Assembly (NCBI GenBank): GCA_000231825.2
Contig: JH720301.1
Location: forward strand, 248,001-312,000
DNA from: Tetrahymena elliotti 4EA
Taxonomy: Eukaryota; Ciliophora; Oligohymenophorea; Hymenostomatida; Tetrahymenidae
Reading direction: 5' to 3'
DNA length: 64,000 nucleotides
Part shown: positions 38,367-51,122 of the stretch, piece after piece
Position numbering within the stretch: the first letter of the stretch is position 1
Layout: each line of letters starts with the position of its first letter
Position numbers and translations under genes: made by a program
The notes under the pieces: generated by a model
Told to the model about the DNA's origin: nothing
What the model saw: only the letters and a program-made list of their open reading frames with translations
Database searches by the model: none

Positions 38367-40694
38367 TCACTCAAAATCATCTATTATCTCTACTATATCT
38401 TGGCAGTAGCTTATACGTACACAAGGGAATAGCTAATCACCAGGAGTTAATTCAATATTTATCAAACAATACTCACCTGAATTCTTATTTTTAATTTTAA
38501 GATATTTTCTGAATGGATTAAAGTGGCAAACCAGAATATCTCCTTAATCAAATCTTACTTACACTTTTTTCATGTCTTATTTTGAGTCAGTATGATTTCT
38601 TATAAAACCTGCTGCAGTTAATAAGTAGCATCCATGAGTGCTAAGATCACTCTTTTAAGATATTGTAGTTGAAGAATTCATACCTCCAGAAGCATATGAT
38701 AATCTGCTAAAACTTTGAGTATAGCGGAGAGATCCATTAGCTGACCCAGATTACTTGTCTTCTCCTATAAACTAAAATTAACTATTTTCGGCATGACGTT
38801 TCAAGCAAATTCCGATAGCTAAAGGACTAGAATAAGCTACAGACTTACAACTAACTATTTTAATTGCCCAATTAAATTCTCTGACGGGCTTGATTTCTAC
38901 AGAAGGAGATATTAATGCTAAACGAGTTTCAAAGTTATCTGAAGAACCTTTAGCTTTCTTAAATGAATCAAAGACATCTATATTTTAATGCTTATATTCT
39001 TTATGGAACCTAAAACGGAATTATCTCTCCTAACTTTTAGGTAATTCTTTAAGCTTTTAATTTACTAAATCTTCTGCTTCTAAATCCTATTCGTAATATT
39101 AGTTTTGAGAAATATTGTTTTATCCTCCAAAATTAGATTTTCTGTCATTCTGCTAATTTTACTACTAAATAGCACTAGCACTATGAACTTAAGTATTGTT
39201 CTTTCCAGTACTCGATGGAGTGAGGGCTATTTTTGGTTGGCTTGCAAACTTCTATAAAGCCGTTTAAGTTATACCTTGCTACATAATTTATTGATTTTAT
39301 ACATGCTGCTAAAATAGACTAGAATAGTACATAAGTCTTTAAGGAGGAGAAGGTGAGACATTTCTATAGAGGCCTTAAAGTGCTGAAGAAGCAACAGATT
39401 CAATAGATGTTTTTTGTAAAGACCAATTTCTACGATGCTCTTATAGCTAACTGTTCTATAAAGGCTGCATTTATTGTTAAAATAAATTTTAAATTGGGTT
39501 GGATTAAAAGGTTTGGCTATTTTGGGTTTATTATTACAACTATTACAATAGGGCTTATTATTGTAAAATCTACTTTTGCAAATCAAATTAGATTTAATTC
39601 AATTATGAAAGGTTAGGAATAGTTTGTGATACAGTAGACTATTGCATCAAAAATGGATTTTGAGATAACCTTTCAGGAGAAACATCTTAATTTACTTCTT
39701 TAAAATGTTATTATTGTTACTATAAATTATTTGTCAAACCTTTGGATTTTACACTCATGTTTTCATTTTATGCTGAAAGAATTTCTCCTAGTTAATTATA
39801 ACCAGAAAAAGTAGGATTCCTTATTATTGCTTAACCTTATTTAGCTTCCGTATTGCTATTACTTTAAGAAGCATTACTAGTTTAGATATTCTTGCTAGAA
39901 AACGATGCTGTTTCATAGTTGCGATTACTGTGTACATCTCCGTTTTTATTAGATTATGCTTTTGTATTTACCATTTATTGCTACAAGTTCATCAGTTAAA
40001 TTTAGTGCATGGCGATGGGATTTTAGAAATAATCTTTTCTTGAATTCTAAGGTTAAGATTAAGGATTATAGAGCTTTGAATATTGAGTACTTATAGAAAT
40101 ATGAATATTTTTTAGAGTTTCTAAGAAGCTTTATACAAAGTAATCTATTGATTCAGTATTTTTTGAACCAAAAAATTCTTCATTTATCTTTTGTATCTTC
40201 CCTTCACTTATCTATATATTATCTAAAACTTCTTAAATCCTTAATTCTAAATGATCTTTATCGCTTTCAAACCTTAACCTCTCTACTTCATTTGTCCATA
40301 CAGGGCGATTGTTGAAATGTTATTTAGCTTCATTCCTCAAATTTGAAAAGAAATTTTTCATTTTATCTTCCATTTTTTAGAATTTTATTGTAGCATATCT
40401 GCTCAAACTCTAAATTCCCTCTTGCGCTAATGCTTATGCACGTTCTATTTCACTTAGAACCATAAGTTCTGTTTTTCTTTCAAGCTTTTTTGATTTGAAC
40501 TCTAAATCATCAAATAATGTTTTAAGGGGAAACACTTGATGGTCTTTATGTTTTACAACCTTACAAACACAACAAATAAGGCATTCATTTCTGCATAAAG
40601 GGTTCAAGCATATAAATTGAATATATTCTCCTTGGTGCTAACCTCCCTTATCACATGTGACTAATGCAACTGTTGATTGACTCTCAAATGCCAT
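38367..40694 (-). CDS. B-box/coiled-coil protein with SPRY-like C-terminus (TRIM-like)
   Basis: Single exon, 775 residues, ATG at 40694, TGA at 38367-38369. Residues 1-55 hold a Cys/His cluster (TCDKGG, CLNPLCRNECLICCVC, KHKDHQVFPL) in the spacing of a B-box zinc-binding domain. Residues about 65-200 are charged and predicted coiled coil. A Gln-rich middle (about 215-560) has many QQ runs written TAA/TAG/CAA. The last 175 residues contain FNWAIKIVSCKSVAYSSPLAIGICLK, GDILVCHFNPFRKYLKIKN and an end rich in hydrophobic strands, like a divergent SPRY/B30.2 domain. B-box plus coiled coil plus SPRY is the TRIM layout, but no RING domain is present, so ubiquitin-ligase activity is not supported. A scaffold role is inference. 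Confidence 0.85.
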
Positions 40695-42188
40695 TTTTTA
40701 ATTAATCTACCTGTTAAGTGCTAATTTTTAATTACTTTTATCAGCTTATACTCTATTATTAACTAATCTAAAAGTTTTAATAAATTAAAAAATTAGTTTT
40801 TATTTATTTATTGTTTTTGTATATAATTTTCATTCAATTAATGCTTATTTTAAAACTAAATTTCTGTATTTTTTATTTTTATAATTGCTTTCGGTAAAGT
40901 GTTGTTAAAAAGATATTTTAAAGATAAATAACAATTTTATTCAAATTCAATAAAAAATATTAATTATCCAGTATTAAATTTAAAACTTAGTCAAGTCAAG
41001 TGCAATTACAATTATAATAAATAATATTAGTCATTCAGTTATTGATTAATTTATGATCCAGTGACAATTATTTCAATTATTCAATAAAATTTAAAATTTG
41101 ATAAACTATTTTCTGAGTTAGCCTTTATTTTATATTTTTCTAAAGTTTGTTATCCCAATAAATAAATTTATTTAATATTAAATTTGGCTCTTTAAAAACG
41201 ATAAACGTGTAATATTTTCGATTTATTAACAAAATAAACAATAAATTAAATAAGAGTTTATTTTTAAATTAAAGTACAATATTTTATAAACAAAATTTAA
41301 AGAATAAAATAAAAATAAAAAATTACTTTAAAATAGTTTCTAATCTAATTTATTTTAAAAGAAATTTAAGGAAAGGATATTTAAAGAATTTGTTACATCA
41401 AAATTAAATAAATTTAACTTTAGAATTAGCTTAATAAGAAATAAAATGTTAATATTTAAAAATAAAAATTTAATTTAAATAATAGCGTACATACATCAAA
41501 GAAAAATTTTTATCTGATTAAATTAAAATGTCAACTTCGATTGTATTAACCCTATCTATCTTAAAGAAATTTATAAACTCCTTGCTACTAATAACTATCG
41601 CATCTACCAAATTATTTTGTAAACAAATGTCTAAAATGCTAGAAACTATATTTTGTTTTAAAATAATGTAGATTTTTTTGAATATTTAATTTAATCCCTT
41701 TTCAAATATACATCTCAGTTGTAAACTAATTTAAAGATACTAAATGAATTAATGGTAAATTTATTAATATAATTTTGATGAAGTGGTGAGTATTAAATCT
41801 TTTTAAAATTTTTGAATGGAAATTATAAAGTTTTGGTTCAAAAAACCAAAAATGAGGTAATCAGAAAAATAATGATTTATTCATTGGTAAATATTAGATT
41901 AAAAAAGAATTTTGAATATTAGTTTTTTATAATACAAGGGTATAGATATGAAAAGGCAATTAATACCATTAAATTATTGTCAAGCAAAATTGTTAAATTA
42001 CAAATATTCTTAGTTAACAACAAATAATAAAGGAACTTAATAGTATTTCTAATTATCAAAAATTTATAAATAAAGTTTATATTTATTAATTTTACAAGAA
42101 GGAAAAGCTATACTCTCTACAAGTAAGCAAATTAAAAAACTAATTTAGGAAAACAAAGTTGAATATTTAATAAACAATATTTTTGAAA
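40695..42188. other. 1.5-kb divergent intergenic region
   Basis: Lies between two genes transcribed away from each other, so it should contain both promoters. AT-rich, no GC island. The frame of the MORN gene stays open upstream to an ATG at 41949, so part may be coding or transcribed leader. Confidence 0.5.
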
Positions 42189-45011
42189 TGGCTGATTAAA
42201 ATAAATTATCAGCGCAGGAGTCATAAAAAATGTAGAATGGGGATGATATTGCATCAACTTAGTCATAGATTGTAAATGAATCTCAATAAAAATAGCTAGA
42301 ATCTCCTGTAAAATCACCAAAATTGGAGTAATATTCTTGAGAATCAAGTTTAGAATTATTAAAATCAGTTTTAAAAAATATTAGAGCATAATAGATAGAG
42401 TAAACAAAAACACCTAAAAATGATAATTACAGTAAAAGAAGACCCCCAAGTGGCTAAAAGAGAATGTCAATTCATAAAAAAAATGAAGAGAGCAGTAGCT
42501 CTAAATGTATAAAAATTCAATTTACTTCAACAATAATATGCAATTTATTGTTGTTTTATTTAATAATAAAATTCCCAAAACTATTTAAATTTTATAAATT
42601 TAGCATAGTAGTCTCCTATATAAAATCCAGTAATGCAATAGGAATTGGAAAATGGAAGTTCACTTAATAGTATTAGTGCAAGTAATTAGATAACAGGAAC
42701 TCCTAGTGCGAGTAAATCTCCCATTAAAAAGAGAAGTGAATCTATTTAACGTTAAAGAGTTGGAAGTGAGGTAAAAAATGATAGCATGAAAGACTCAAGC
42801 ATATCTAAAAATGAGCATTCTTCAATAAGGTAAATGCAAGATAATTTGGATATGATTAATAACTTGAATGAAAAATTAAGAAAATTGGGAGAAATGGATG
42901 GGGATTAATCTAATCCTTAAGGGTCTTATTAAGACTATCTATAAATGAGAATAAATAAAGCAGAAAAAATTAGATAAGATCTTTCTTAACCCATGGATCC
43001 TCAATAGCTATTAGAATATTTTTAAAATCATAAAGTACATTCAAGTGAAATATTAAATATGGAAGAAATGAATAAAAGTTAATCTCTTAGGTTAAAGCGC
43101 TATAAATAGTGCATTTATTTTGGAGAAGTCTAGAATAGTTCTAGGACAGGCAAAGGTAATTTGAATTTATCAAAAAATGTTTTTATCTTTATTTTATATT
43201 ATTTTAGGATTGATGATGTATTTTTCAGGCAGACTTTATGAGGGTGATTGGTAAAATGATGCTAAATTTGGAAGAGGTTTTGAACTTTATCCGAATGGAA
43301 ATGCGTATGAAGGGTATTTTGTTAATGGAAAGCCAGAAGGATTTGGTACTTATATTTGGTATAATGGAGAAATTTATGATGGAGAATGGGTAAATGGAAT
43401 GAAACATGGTAGTGGCTAGTGGATGGGAGTTAGAGGAGATAGTTACACTGGTGAATGGAAATTTGGTAAAGCAGATGGAAAGGGTGTACACAAATGGATT
43501 AATGGTAAATGCTTATTGATAGGCAAGGAAAAATTTAATTGTTTGTTGTATTGTAAAATAGGTGATGTTTATGAAGGAGATTTTAAATGCTGTCTGAAGC
43601 ATGGCAAAGGATAGGAGAGATTTTCTAATGGTGATATATACATTGGCTAATATGCAAATGGGCGTCCAGAAGGATATGGTGAATATTTTTGGAAAGATGG
43701 AGCTCATTACAAGGGCTACTTTAAGAATGGCCTAAGACATGGATAAGGTAATTAAAATTAATAATATTTATTTCTATAAAGAAGTAAATACAAAATGATA
43801 TTGTAGGTATATGGAGAAAAAAGAAAGAAGCCAAAGTTACAGATACTTATGAAGGCGAATATATTAATGATAAAAGATGTGGATATGGTGTCTTCACTTG
43901 GGCATCGGGTAATATTTATAAAGGTGAATATTTTGAAGATTTAAGACATGGATACGGTGAAATGTATTGGACAGATACTTCATATTACAAAGGGTAATAA
44001 ATTTATTTAATGAAGAAAGTATTTTTATTTTATTAAAATTATTAAAGTGAATGGGAGAGAGGTATATAATGTGGAGAAGGAGAGCTATATATTCCTGGTG
44101 AAGGTATTAAAAAGGGAACATTTGTTAATAATATATTTAAATAAAACGGATCTGGATCTGGATCTAATGGATAAAGCTAATATAGGTCATTTAAAAGTAT
44201 TTCAGAAGAAAATTCAACTCCAAGAGGAATATACTAAGGTTCTATGACTAAAAGATAATTTAATCCACATACTCCTGTATTAACAGAGGAAAGTAAAACA
44301 GTTCCAACTCAAAATCCTCTTGGAAGTGGTTCAAATATTGGCTACTATTCATAATAAACACCTCCCTCAGTATCTGATTTTTCTACTAAATTACCTCATA
44401 TAAAAAGTCATAATAATTCATTTGACATTTAAAGTATGAGAAGCTATAATGGAAAAAGAGATTAAGGCCATTAGGCAGATTTCAATTATTAAACTGCATA
44501 TGATTTAGGCTATGATGATACTGATTAGCATTAAAGTAGTAAAGGATTAAGCTAATAAAAAAGAAGTATTAGTGTATAGTAAAAGAGAGATACTGAATCT
44601 AGATCTACTTAGACTAACCCAAATAGTTAAAATACATTGTAATCAGATAGAGTAAGATTAAGAAGAGGAAAGAGTGGGAGCAGCAATACTACTTTGCTTC
44701 CTCCTTTAAACGAATCAGTCTCTCCTAATACTAAACGTCCAAATAAGAAAACAAAAGAAATTCTGCTTAAGAAACATGAGCTAATATTATGGAAAGGAAT
44801 GCGTCCTAAATTAAATCTTAAACCAAGAGAATTGAGAGATTATACTGATTAAAAAACTGTAGAAATAATAAGAAATTATTTACACCCTCCAGTTTGGAAA
44901 CCATCTGGTGTTGCACATTGCTTAGATACTTAGTCCCCAAACAGATCACCTTCTCCTAATGGATCAATACATCAATAGTCTATCTAAAAAAGATACTCTC
45001 GCATTTTATGA
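42189..45011 (+). CDS. MORN-repeat protein with an apparent 1-nt frameshift
   Basis: Seven exons with introns 42328-42384, 42507-42603, 43156-43207, 43505-43561, 43748-43806 and 43994-44047; TGA at 45009-45011. The exon lengths total 2447 nt, one less than a multiple of three. The break is at the GGG of 42240-42242: the ATG frame (MADQNKLSAQESQKMQNG) must shift by one base to reach DDIASTQSQIVNE and the rest. With one more G the protein is about 815 residues. The N-terminal 270 residues are Ser/Gln-rich and disordered. About nine MORN repeats follow (MYFSGRLYEGDW, YPNGNAYEGYFVNG, FKNGLRHGQG), then a Ser/Pro-rich tail with SPNRSPSPNG. MORN repeats mark membrane-linked and axonemal proteins; a cortical or ciliary role is inference. 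The break may be a sequencing error, as the gene otherwise looks intact. Confidence 0.85.
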
Positions 45012-45703
45012 AAAAACTAAATTAATATAAAAAATACAAAAAAATGCTAGAATAAATCAAACAGAAGAGAAGAAAAATAAGAAATTAAATATACTAATTA
45101 TAATCCAAATGAAAAAACTAACCAAAAGCAAATTATATCTTTCAACAATTATAAAAATAAGTAAGCAAGCAATAAAACAAGCTAATATTAATGGATATTA
45201 CAATTAAAAAGAAATAAAAAAATTTGAAAACTAAAATAATAAATATTGTTTATGTATAAAATGTTTATAAAAATCAATAGATCTAATAGTTAAATTAATT
45301 GATTAATCTATCTAGCAAAATGCTAATCTTTTATATATCATAGGTTGTACAATAAAATTATAAAGAAGATGTAGTATATATAAAATCAATTACTTAACTA
45401 ATATATTCAAAGGAAAAACATTCAGAATTTACTTTATTTTTGTTGTATTTGAAAAAGATGAATAATGAATGATATATTTCCATTATTGAGAAATGTTAAA
45501 TTTTTAAATATCTAATTTTATCTCATGATTTATTCATTTATTATTGAAACTTACTTTATAAATTTATATTATAAAAAATTGTAAAATACATTTGTTAAAA
45601 TTAAAAGATTTAAGTTTAAAAACTATTTAGTAGTTTTAAACACATATTTTTTAATATCAATATCTTAAAAACATTTTGTTTTCCTAAAATTTCAAAAATA
45701 AAT
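45012..45703. other. AT-rich spacer
   Basis: 0.7 kb between two plus-strand genes. No feature supported. Confidence 0.55.
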
Positions 45704-47486
45704 ATGGGAAATAAATCTTCAGAAGTATCTTTGAAGAATGTAACCAGTTAAATAGTTTTAGAAGATGATAATAAATAACTAATGTAATATGTGTTTACAT
45801 AAAAAATTAGAATATCTGATTAAGCTAACATATTTTAAGCAATTAAAGATTAGAATATATAGAATCTTTAATTTTAATTTGAATTGCGATGCTACTCAAT
45901 TATTTAAGGAGTTAATTACTAAGACTAAAGTAAGTATCAAAATAGTTTACATCTAGCATTTGAGCTTTCAAAATAAACTGTGATTGAATACTTTTTTGCT
46001 TTAAAGTAATGTTAAAAACTTGATGATAGAATATTGTTGCTTAAAGATTATAGAGGGTAAGACATTTATGATATTTGTATTGATAAAGGAGATTACTTAG
46101 TAAAGTATCTAATAAAATTTTAAATCTAAACCTATTCACAAAACATCATAAATTATTGTTTAAAGAAGTAAATTAGCTTAGATAATGATAAATAGGCAGC
46201 ATTAAAGCAAATAGACATTTCAAAATTTAATTTAAAGTAGGAGTTTGAATCTATTTATTTTGGCTATGAAGATAATTAAATCAATTATAATTAAGTTATT
46301 AAGAAATATCCTAACTTTAAACTTTTTAGAATATCTGAAATATTGAATATTTAAATTCAATCAATTCAACTCTTTCCTTAAAATATGCTATCAAATCATA
46401 TAAATTAATCTCCATATTTAGGAAATTGCTATCTTATTAGTACAATAAGGGCAGCTATCAAATCTAATAACCTATAACTAATTTATAATATATTTATGAA
46501 CTAAAATTAGAATAGTTTTCTCTCATTTTCTGGTAAGTCTGTCTTGAATATGTATAAAGAAGGTAAAAAGATAAATATAGAAGTGGATGATAGATTTCTA
46601 TACAACATAAAGCTCAGATAAAGCTATGCTTCAGAAATTTCAATTCATTCTGTTTATTTTAATATTTTGGAAAAAGCATGGATAAAAAAACTTGGAGGAT
46701 ATTTATAAGATTTCTCATATCCAGTTGACTTTTGCATGATTGATTTATTCAATATTCCAGTTATTTCTATTGTTTTAAATGGTAAAATTTTTTTTAATTC
46801 CTTGAAAATAATCAAGACATTTATAAATTAATAAAGAAAAGTTTAAATGTGTAAACTCAAAGAATCACTTATTTGAAACACTAAACTATTATCATAAATA
46901 TGATTATTTGATTGTAACTACTACTAAAAAAAGTATATAATAGTTTCAGAATATCCATCACTCTCTAAGTATTACAGAAATTGACTTTTAATAAGGAATA
47001 GTAGTTTTGGAGGATACATCGAAAAAAATGGGCTTGAATTATACGTATGAATAGTTTTTTGAAAACATACAGTATTTATCTATAGGAGTTGTTAAAAAAA
47101 ATTACATAAATAGATCAAAAGATATTACAATATCTTCTAATATTTAGTTCTCAATTAAAAGTAATATTCCTTAAGAAGTTATTTTTAGCATGTTAATACC
47201 AAAAGAATATTAAAGCAATTTTTCTTACATTAATTTTTAAATTTCTTAAAACGATTTAATCTTATTTGAAAATAACTTAGAGATTGATACATACTGCAAT
47301 TTAATGTAAAAAACTGATTTGAATTAAAATTGCTTTTTTTTAATGAAAAATAAAGATTAAGAGTATTAAATAAAAATAAAATTTTTAGATAAAATAAATT
47401 AATAAGAACAGATCTTATAGAAAGCAAATTAAAAATTTATTTTTTAAACTTACTTAGAAGATGACCTTATCTTTTCTTTAAATTGA
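45704..47486 (+). CDS. Calpain-like protein, probably without protease activity
   Basis: Two exons (45704-46781 and 46837-47486; intron 46782-46836), 575 residues, start MGNKSSEV. The N-terminal 230 residues include ankyrin-like helical pairs (NSLHLAFELSKQTVIEYFF). The calpain core begins near 235: SPYLGNCYLISTIRAAI carries the expected catalytic Cys (C242), and VDDRFLYN plus LEKAWIKKLGGYLQDF match later core motifs. The His position is IHHSLSITEID (H400/H401). The usual block with the catalytic Asn (N-P-W-G and following Trp motifs) is missing: after the His strand the sequence goes almost directly to LNYTYEQFFENIQYLSIGVV. A beta-rich region like the calpain C2-like domain ends the protein. 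Without the Asn it is probably a regulatory or binding protein. The Gly-2 following Met could be myristoylated, but this is not tested. Confidence 0.82.
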
Positions 47487-48689
47487 TATTTAAAACAAAT
47501 TTTAACAACTTAATTTTATCATTAAGCTAGGTAAATATTTTATATTTTTTAAATCATTAAATTTTGGATGATAACATTATTTATTTATCAAATAAATTGT
47601 TTAAAATCTAAAAAAATATTTAGAGTTATTTAGAAAATATTTTACTTGAGAAATTTAATTTAACAAATCAAATTTTGTATCTCAATTTATTTTATTTATT
47701 TTGATATTATTTAAATAATAATTTAGAAATAAACAAATTTCATAAAAATTTAAATTAAAATTAATTCTTAAAAAATTTTAAAAGTATTTAGTATTCCAAA
47801 TATTTTTATTTTCAAATGATTAGATTTATTCTCTCTCACTTATTGATGAAAAAAATAAAAGTTAAAAACATAAATTAATTTTACTACTTAAGTTTTCTTT
47901 AAAAAATATAAATTTATTATTTAGTTAGAAAGTTATTAATATTTTTTAAAAATTTTAATATTTATAAATCTAAAATCTTTTGTTTATAAATAAAATACAA
48001 TATTAGCTTTTTAAGAAATTGTTAAAGAAAGAAATTTTTATCAATAAATGAAATTTGAGCTAAAATATTAACTTTAGAAAGAGTATTATTACATGAATAA
48101 ATTCTTTTTATCAACTTAAAATGTGTTGGCCGATTGTTTGATAAGAATTAAAAACAGGTGGCAGTTTTCATATTTTTCTAATTATGTGATTGATTGATTG
48201 TCAAATAATATATTTATTTTGTGTAAGTTAGAATTTATTGTAAATATCATATTTAATTTTAACTTTAAGGAAAAATTGAAAAATGAATAATTAAAATTAG
48301 AAGGTTAATTTCAATTAGGATAACTTAAATAGGTGAGCTAATTTAGGAGATATAATCTTTACAAGATTTTTTATAAAAGAATATGCATTTAGATATAATT
48401 AAATTACAAAAATTAAAAGTATAAATGACACTATATACCAATTTTTACTATTTCTAAAATATGATTTGACTCTGTTTGTTTTTATGCATAGACTCTCCAT
48501 AAATAATATATTTCCTAAAAACTTTTGAGAAACATAAAGAAATTAGAGACTGAGAAATCTAATAATTAATTAACAAAAAGTAATAATAAAAAGAGCAGAA
48601 ATTTGATCAAGAAAATTGGAGGAAATCGGATCAAATATTTAATAAAATATAGTTCATCAATTAGATATAATAGTAAATTCTGATATATA
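47487..48689. other. 1.2-kb AT-rich spacer
   Basis: Very AT-rich DNA upstream of the phosphatase gene. No coding frame, GC island or repeat was supported. Confidence 0.5.
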
Positions 48690-51122
48690 ATGGGAAGTAA
48701 TTATCGTTGGGTTCCTATACTTTCTGGTAAAAGGCTTAATTACCATGACTACTTCGCTTTGACTGGCTCAAGCGTAGCTTTTATTTTAGCATTTACATGC
48801 TTTGTCATAAATTTGATATTCAGGAGAATAGGAACTTTAAAGAGACATAAATAAGAAGATGCTCAAAAGTCAGGTACTAGTTAATACAGATTTTTAAGAG
48901 CATAGGTTAGTGGAAATAATCTTGGTAACTTTGAAATGACAAATCAACTTCCAAGTTCTTCTAACATTAACTTGAATTCCACTAACTAAATTTATGGATA
49001 ACAACAACTTCTTGGTGGCAATATTGCATTTTACACTAACGGAGAATAGAATGCCTCTGTTGAATTTAAAAAAAACTGTTATGAATCAATAGCTGAATTC
49101 TTCTACAGTGCCACTTACTTCTTTTTGACAATTTGTCCTTTGGTTCTTGGTGCTTTCTAAGTAATTTGGACTTCTGGATCTATTTTATTGATGATTGGTA
49201 TTTATGCCGTTAAGTACTATGTTGACGCAAATACTGAAGAACATTACCATTAGTATGTACCAGACCAATAACAATTAGAAACTATCACATATGTTAAAAA
49301 ACCTTCAAAGAAGTTGATAATTGCCTAATTGCTTTACTGTATTTTGGTTCCCTCATTTTTCCACAATACTTGTCTTGCATTTTACAATGACAACATAGGA
49401 TACTATAATGAATACCTCGGTTTTTAAGTCAATACTTAATTTACTCGTATTTTCTAATTAAATGACTCTTGTCCCCCAGGACCTCCTTGTCATTTATATG
49501 CAACACTTCCTGAAAACACTGCTAACGATGTCTTCATTAATATCCATACTAATAAGGCAATCAACAACGTTACTGTTTATTATGATTTAGAAGATTACTA
49601 CCTTAATAACACATCTGCCAAGTTAAGAAATAAATAATCATCTGTTCTCTTCGAACTTGATTGTAAAATTTATGCTTTTTTTACCTTAATTTTGATAAAA
49701 TATTTCATCTTTATGCCAAATATTCAAATTTAATATTTGTTATATTATAAATTTTAAAAATCTTAATAGATGTAGAATCAAAGGGATAAAGAAATGTTCA
49801 CTCTGCCTTGATTTCTGGTTTAACCCCTAAAACTAAATATGTTATTCAAGTTAAGTATGAAGGAGATGATACTGTCTAAGCTACTCACGTAAGATCTTTT
49901 TAAACTTAAAATAATTTGTATCTTTTTATTTCAACAGATTTTTAGTTATTGATTACACAAAATTTTATGAAAGAATTTCTTACTTATTTTAATTAGAAAA
50001 AACCTTATTAGAAATAGATAAAAATTAATTAAATCTAAAATGCATCAAAATAAGATATATTCCTTAAATAAAATTGACTCTTATCTCACTCAATCATTTT
50101 TATTAAAAATTAGTTCTACAAAACTTTGCCTGATAAGAATGATCCAAATCTTAACATCACAATGATTAATGCTGGTGATGCTGGTAATACTGAACCTGCT
50201 CGTTAATTTAATGAGCTTGTTGCCACACTTTAACCTGATATTTTCTTCATGGGAGGAGATATTGCTTATGATGATAACTTCAACACTTGCTATTACGCTT
50301 GGGATTTCTATCTTGGTGGTCTTGAAAAAATGTTTAATAAGTTGGGATATTTACTCCCTATGGTTTGGACAGTTGGTAACCACGATGTAGGTTTGAACGA
50401 ATTACCTCTTGTTAATGTAACTCTTACTGATACTGTTGGTCCTGCATTCCTTACCTATTTCCCTCAACATTACGAAAGAGATGCTGACTTTAATATTGTT
50501 AAAGCTGTGCCATCAATCATTAATAGAAGAACAGTTTTCCACCACAATGTTGCTAACTCAGTTTATCTTAGTTTAGATTCTGGATATCTTCATGATTTCT
50601 CAGGCTGGTAAGAAAAATTCATAGTTAATGTTCTCAAAGAAAGCTCAGGTTTATATAAATTTGCTAACTATCATGTTCCTATCTACAGGTAAACTATTTC
50701 TAACTTATAAATTCATCTAATCTTGATAATTTTTAAAAAGTGCTTGCGGTAGCATTGATGAAGAAAGCTCTCCTTCAACTGTTAGAGCCTTATTCCATTG
50801 GGTTCCTAATTTTGATACCTATAGAATGGCTACTGTTTATGAAAACCATGTTCACACCTTCAAAAGAACATATCCTATGGTTGGTAACAAAGTAGTGAAC
50901 AAAGACGGAACTGTTTATCTTGGAGATGGAGCTTATGGTGCTATTCCTTTTTACTGCAAGCTCAACAAGAGTTTGGATATATTTGCTAAAGCAGCTTGTA
51001 TTAACAACTTTTGGGTTACTCAAATTACTCAAGACAAATTATACCATAGAGCATATAACAAAGAAGGTATCGTTATGGATACTTATGAGTAAGATGCAGC
51101 TTACTACAGAGCAGAAATTTGA
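48690..51122 (+). CDS. Membrane-anchored metallophosphatase, purple-acid-phosphatase type
   Basis: Four exons (48690-49662, 49770-49888, 50114-50688, 50741-51122), 682 residues, lengths sum to a multiple of three. Hydrophobic segments lie near residues 28-46 (SVAFILAFTCFVINLIF), 139-175 and 210-225. A fibronectin/PAP-like strand region precedes the phosphoesterase core at about 375-600. Metal-binding motifs are present in order: NAGDAGNT (GDxG), MGGDIAYDDN (GDxxY), TVGNHDV (GNHD), NYHVPIY and ENHVHTFKRTYP (the H-x-H motif, with N where G is usual). Purple acid phosphatases hydrolyse phosphate monoesters with a binuclear metal centre. Orientation would put the catalytic part outside the cytosol or in an acidic compartment, which is inference. 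Codon use is GC-richer than most of the window, suggesting good expression. The ATG choice is supported by MGSNYRW preceding the first membrane segment. Confidence 0.92.

Noticed and set aside
42464..42667. Independent small plus-strand ORF
   Set aside because: Its first part is an exon of the MORN gene and the rest is intron 42507-42603.
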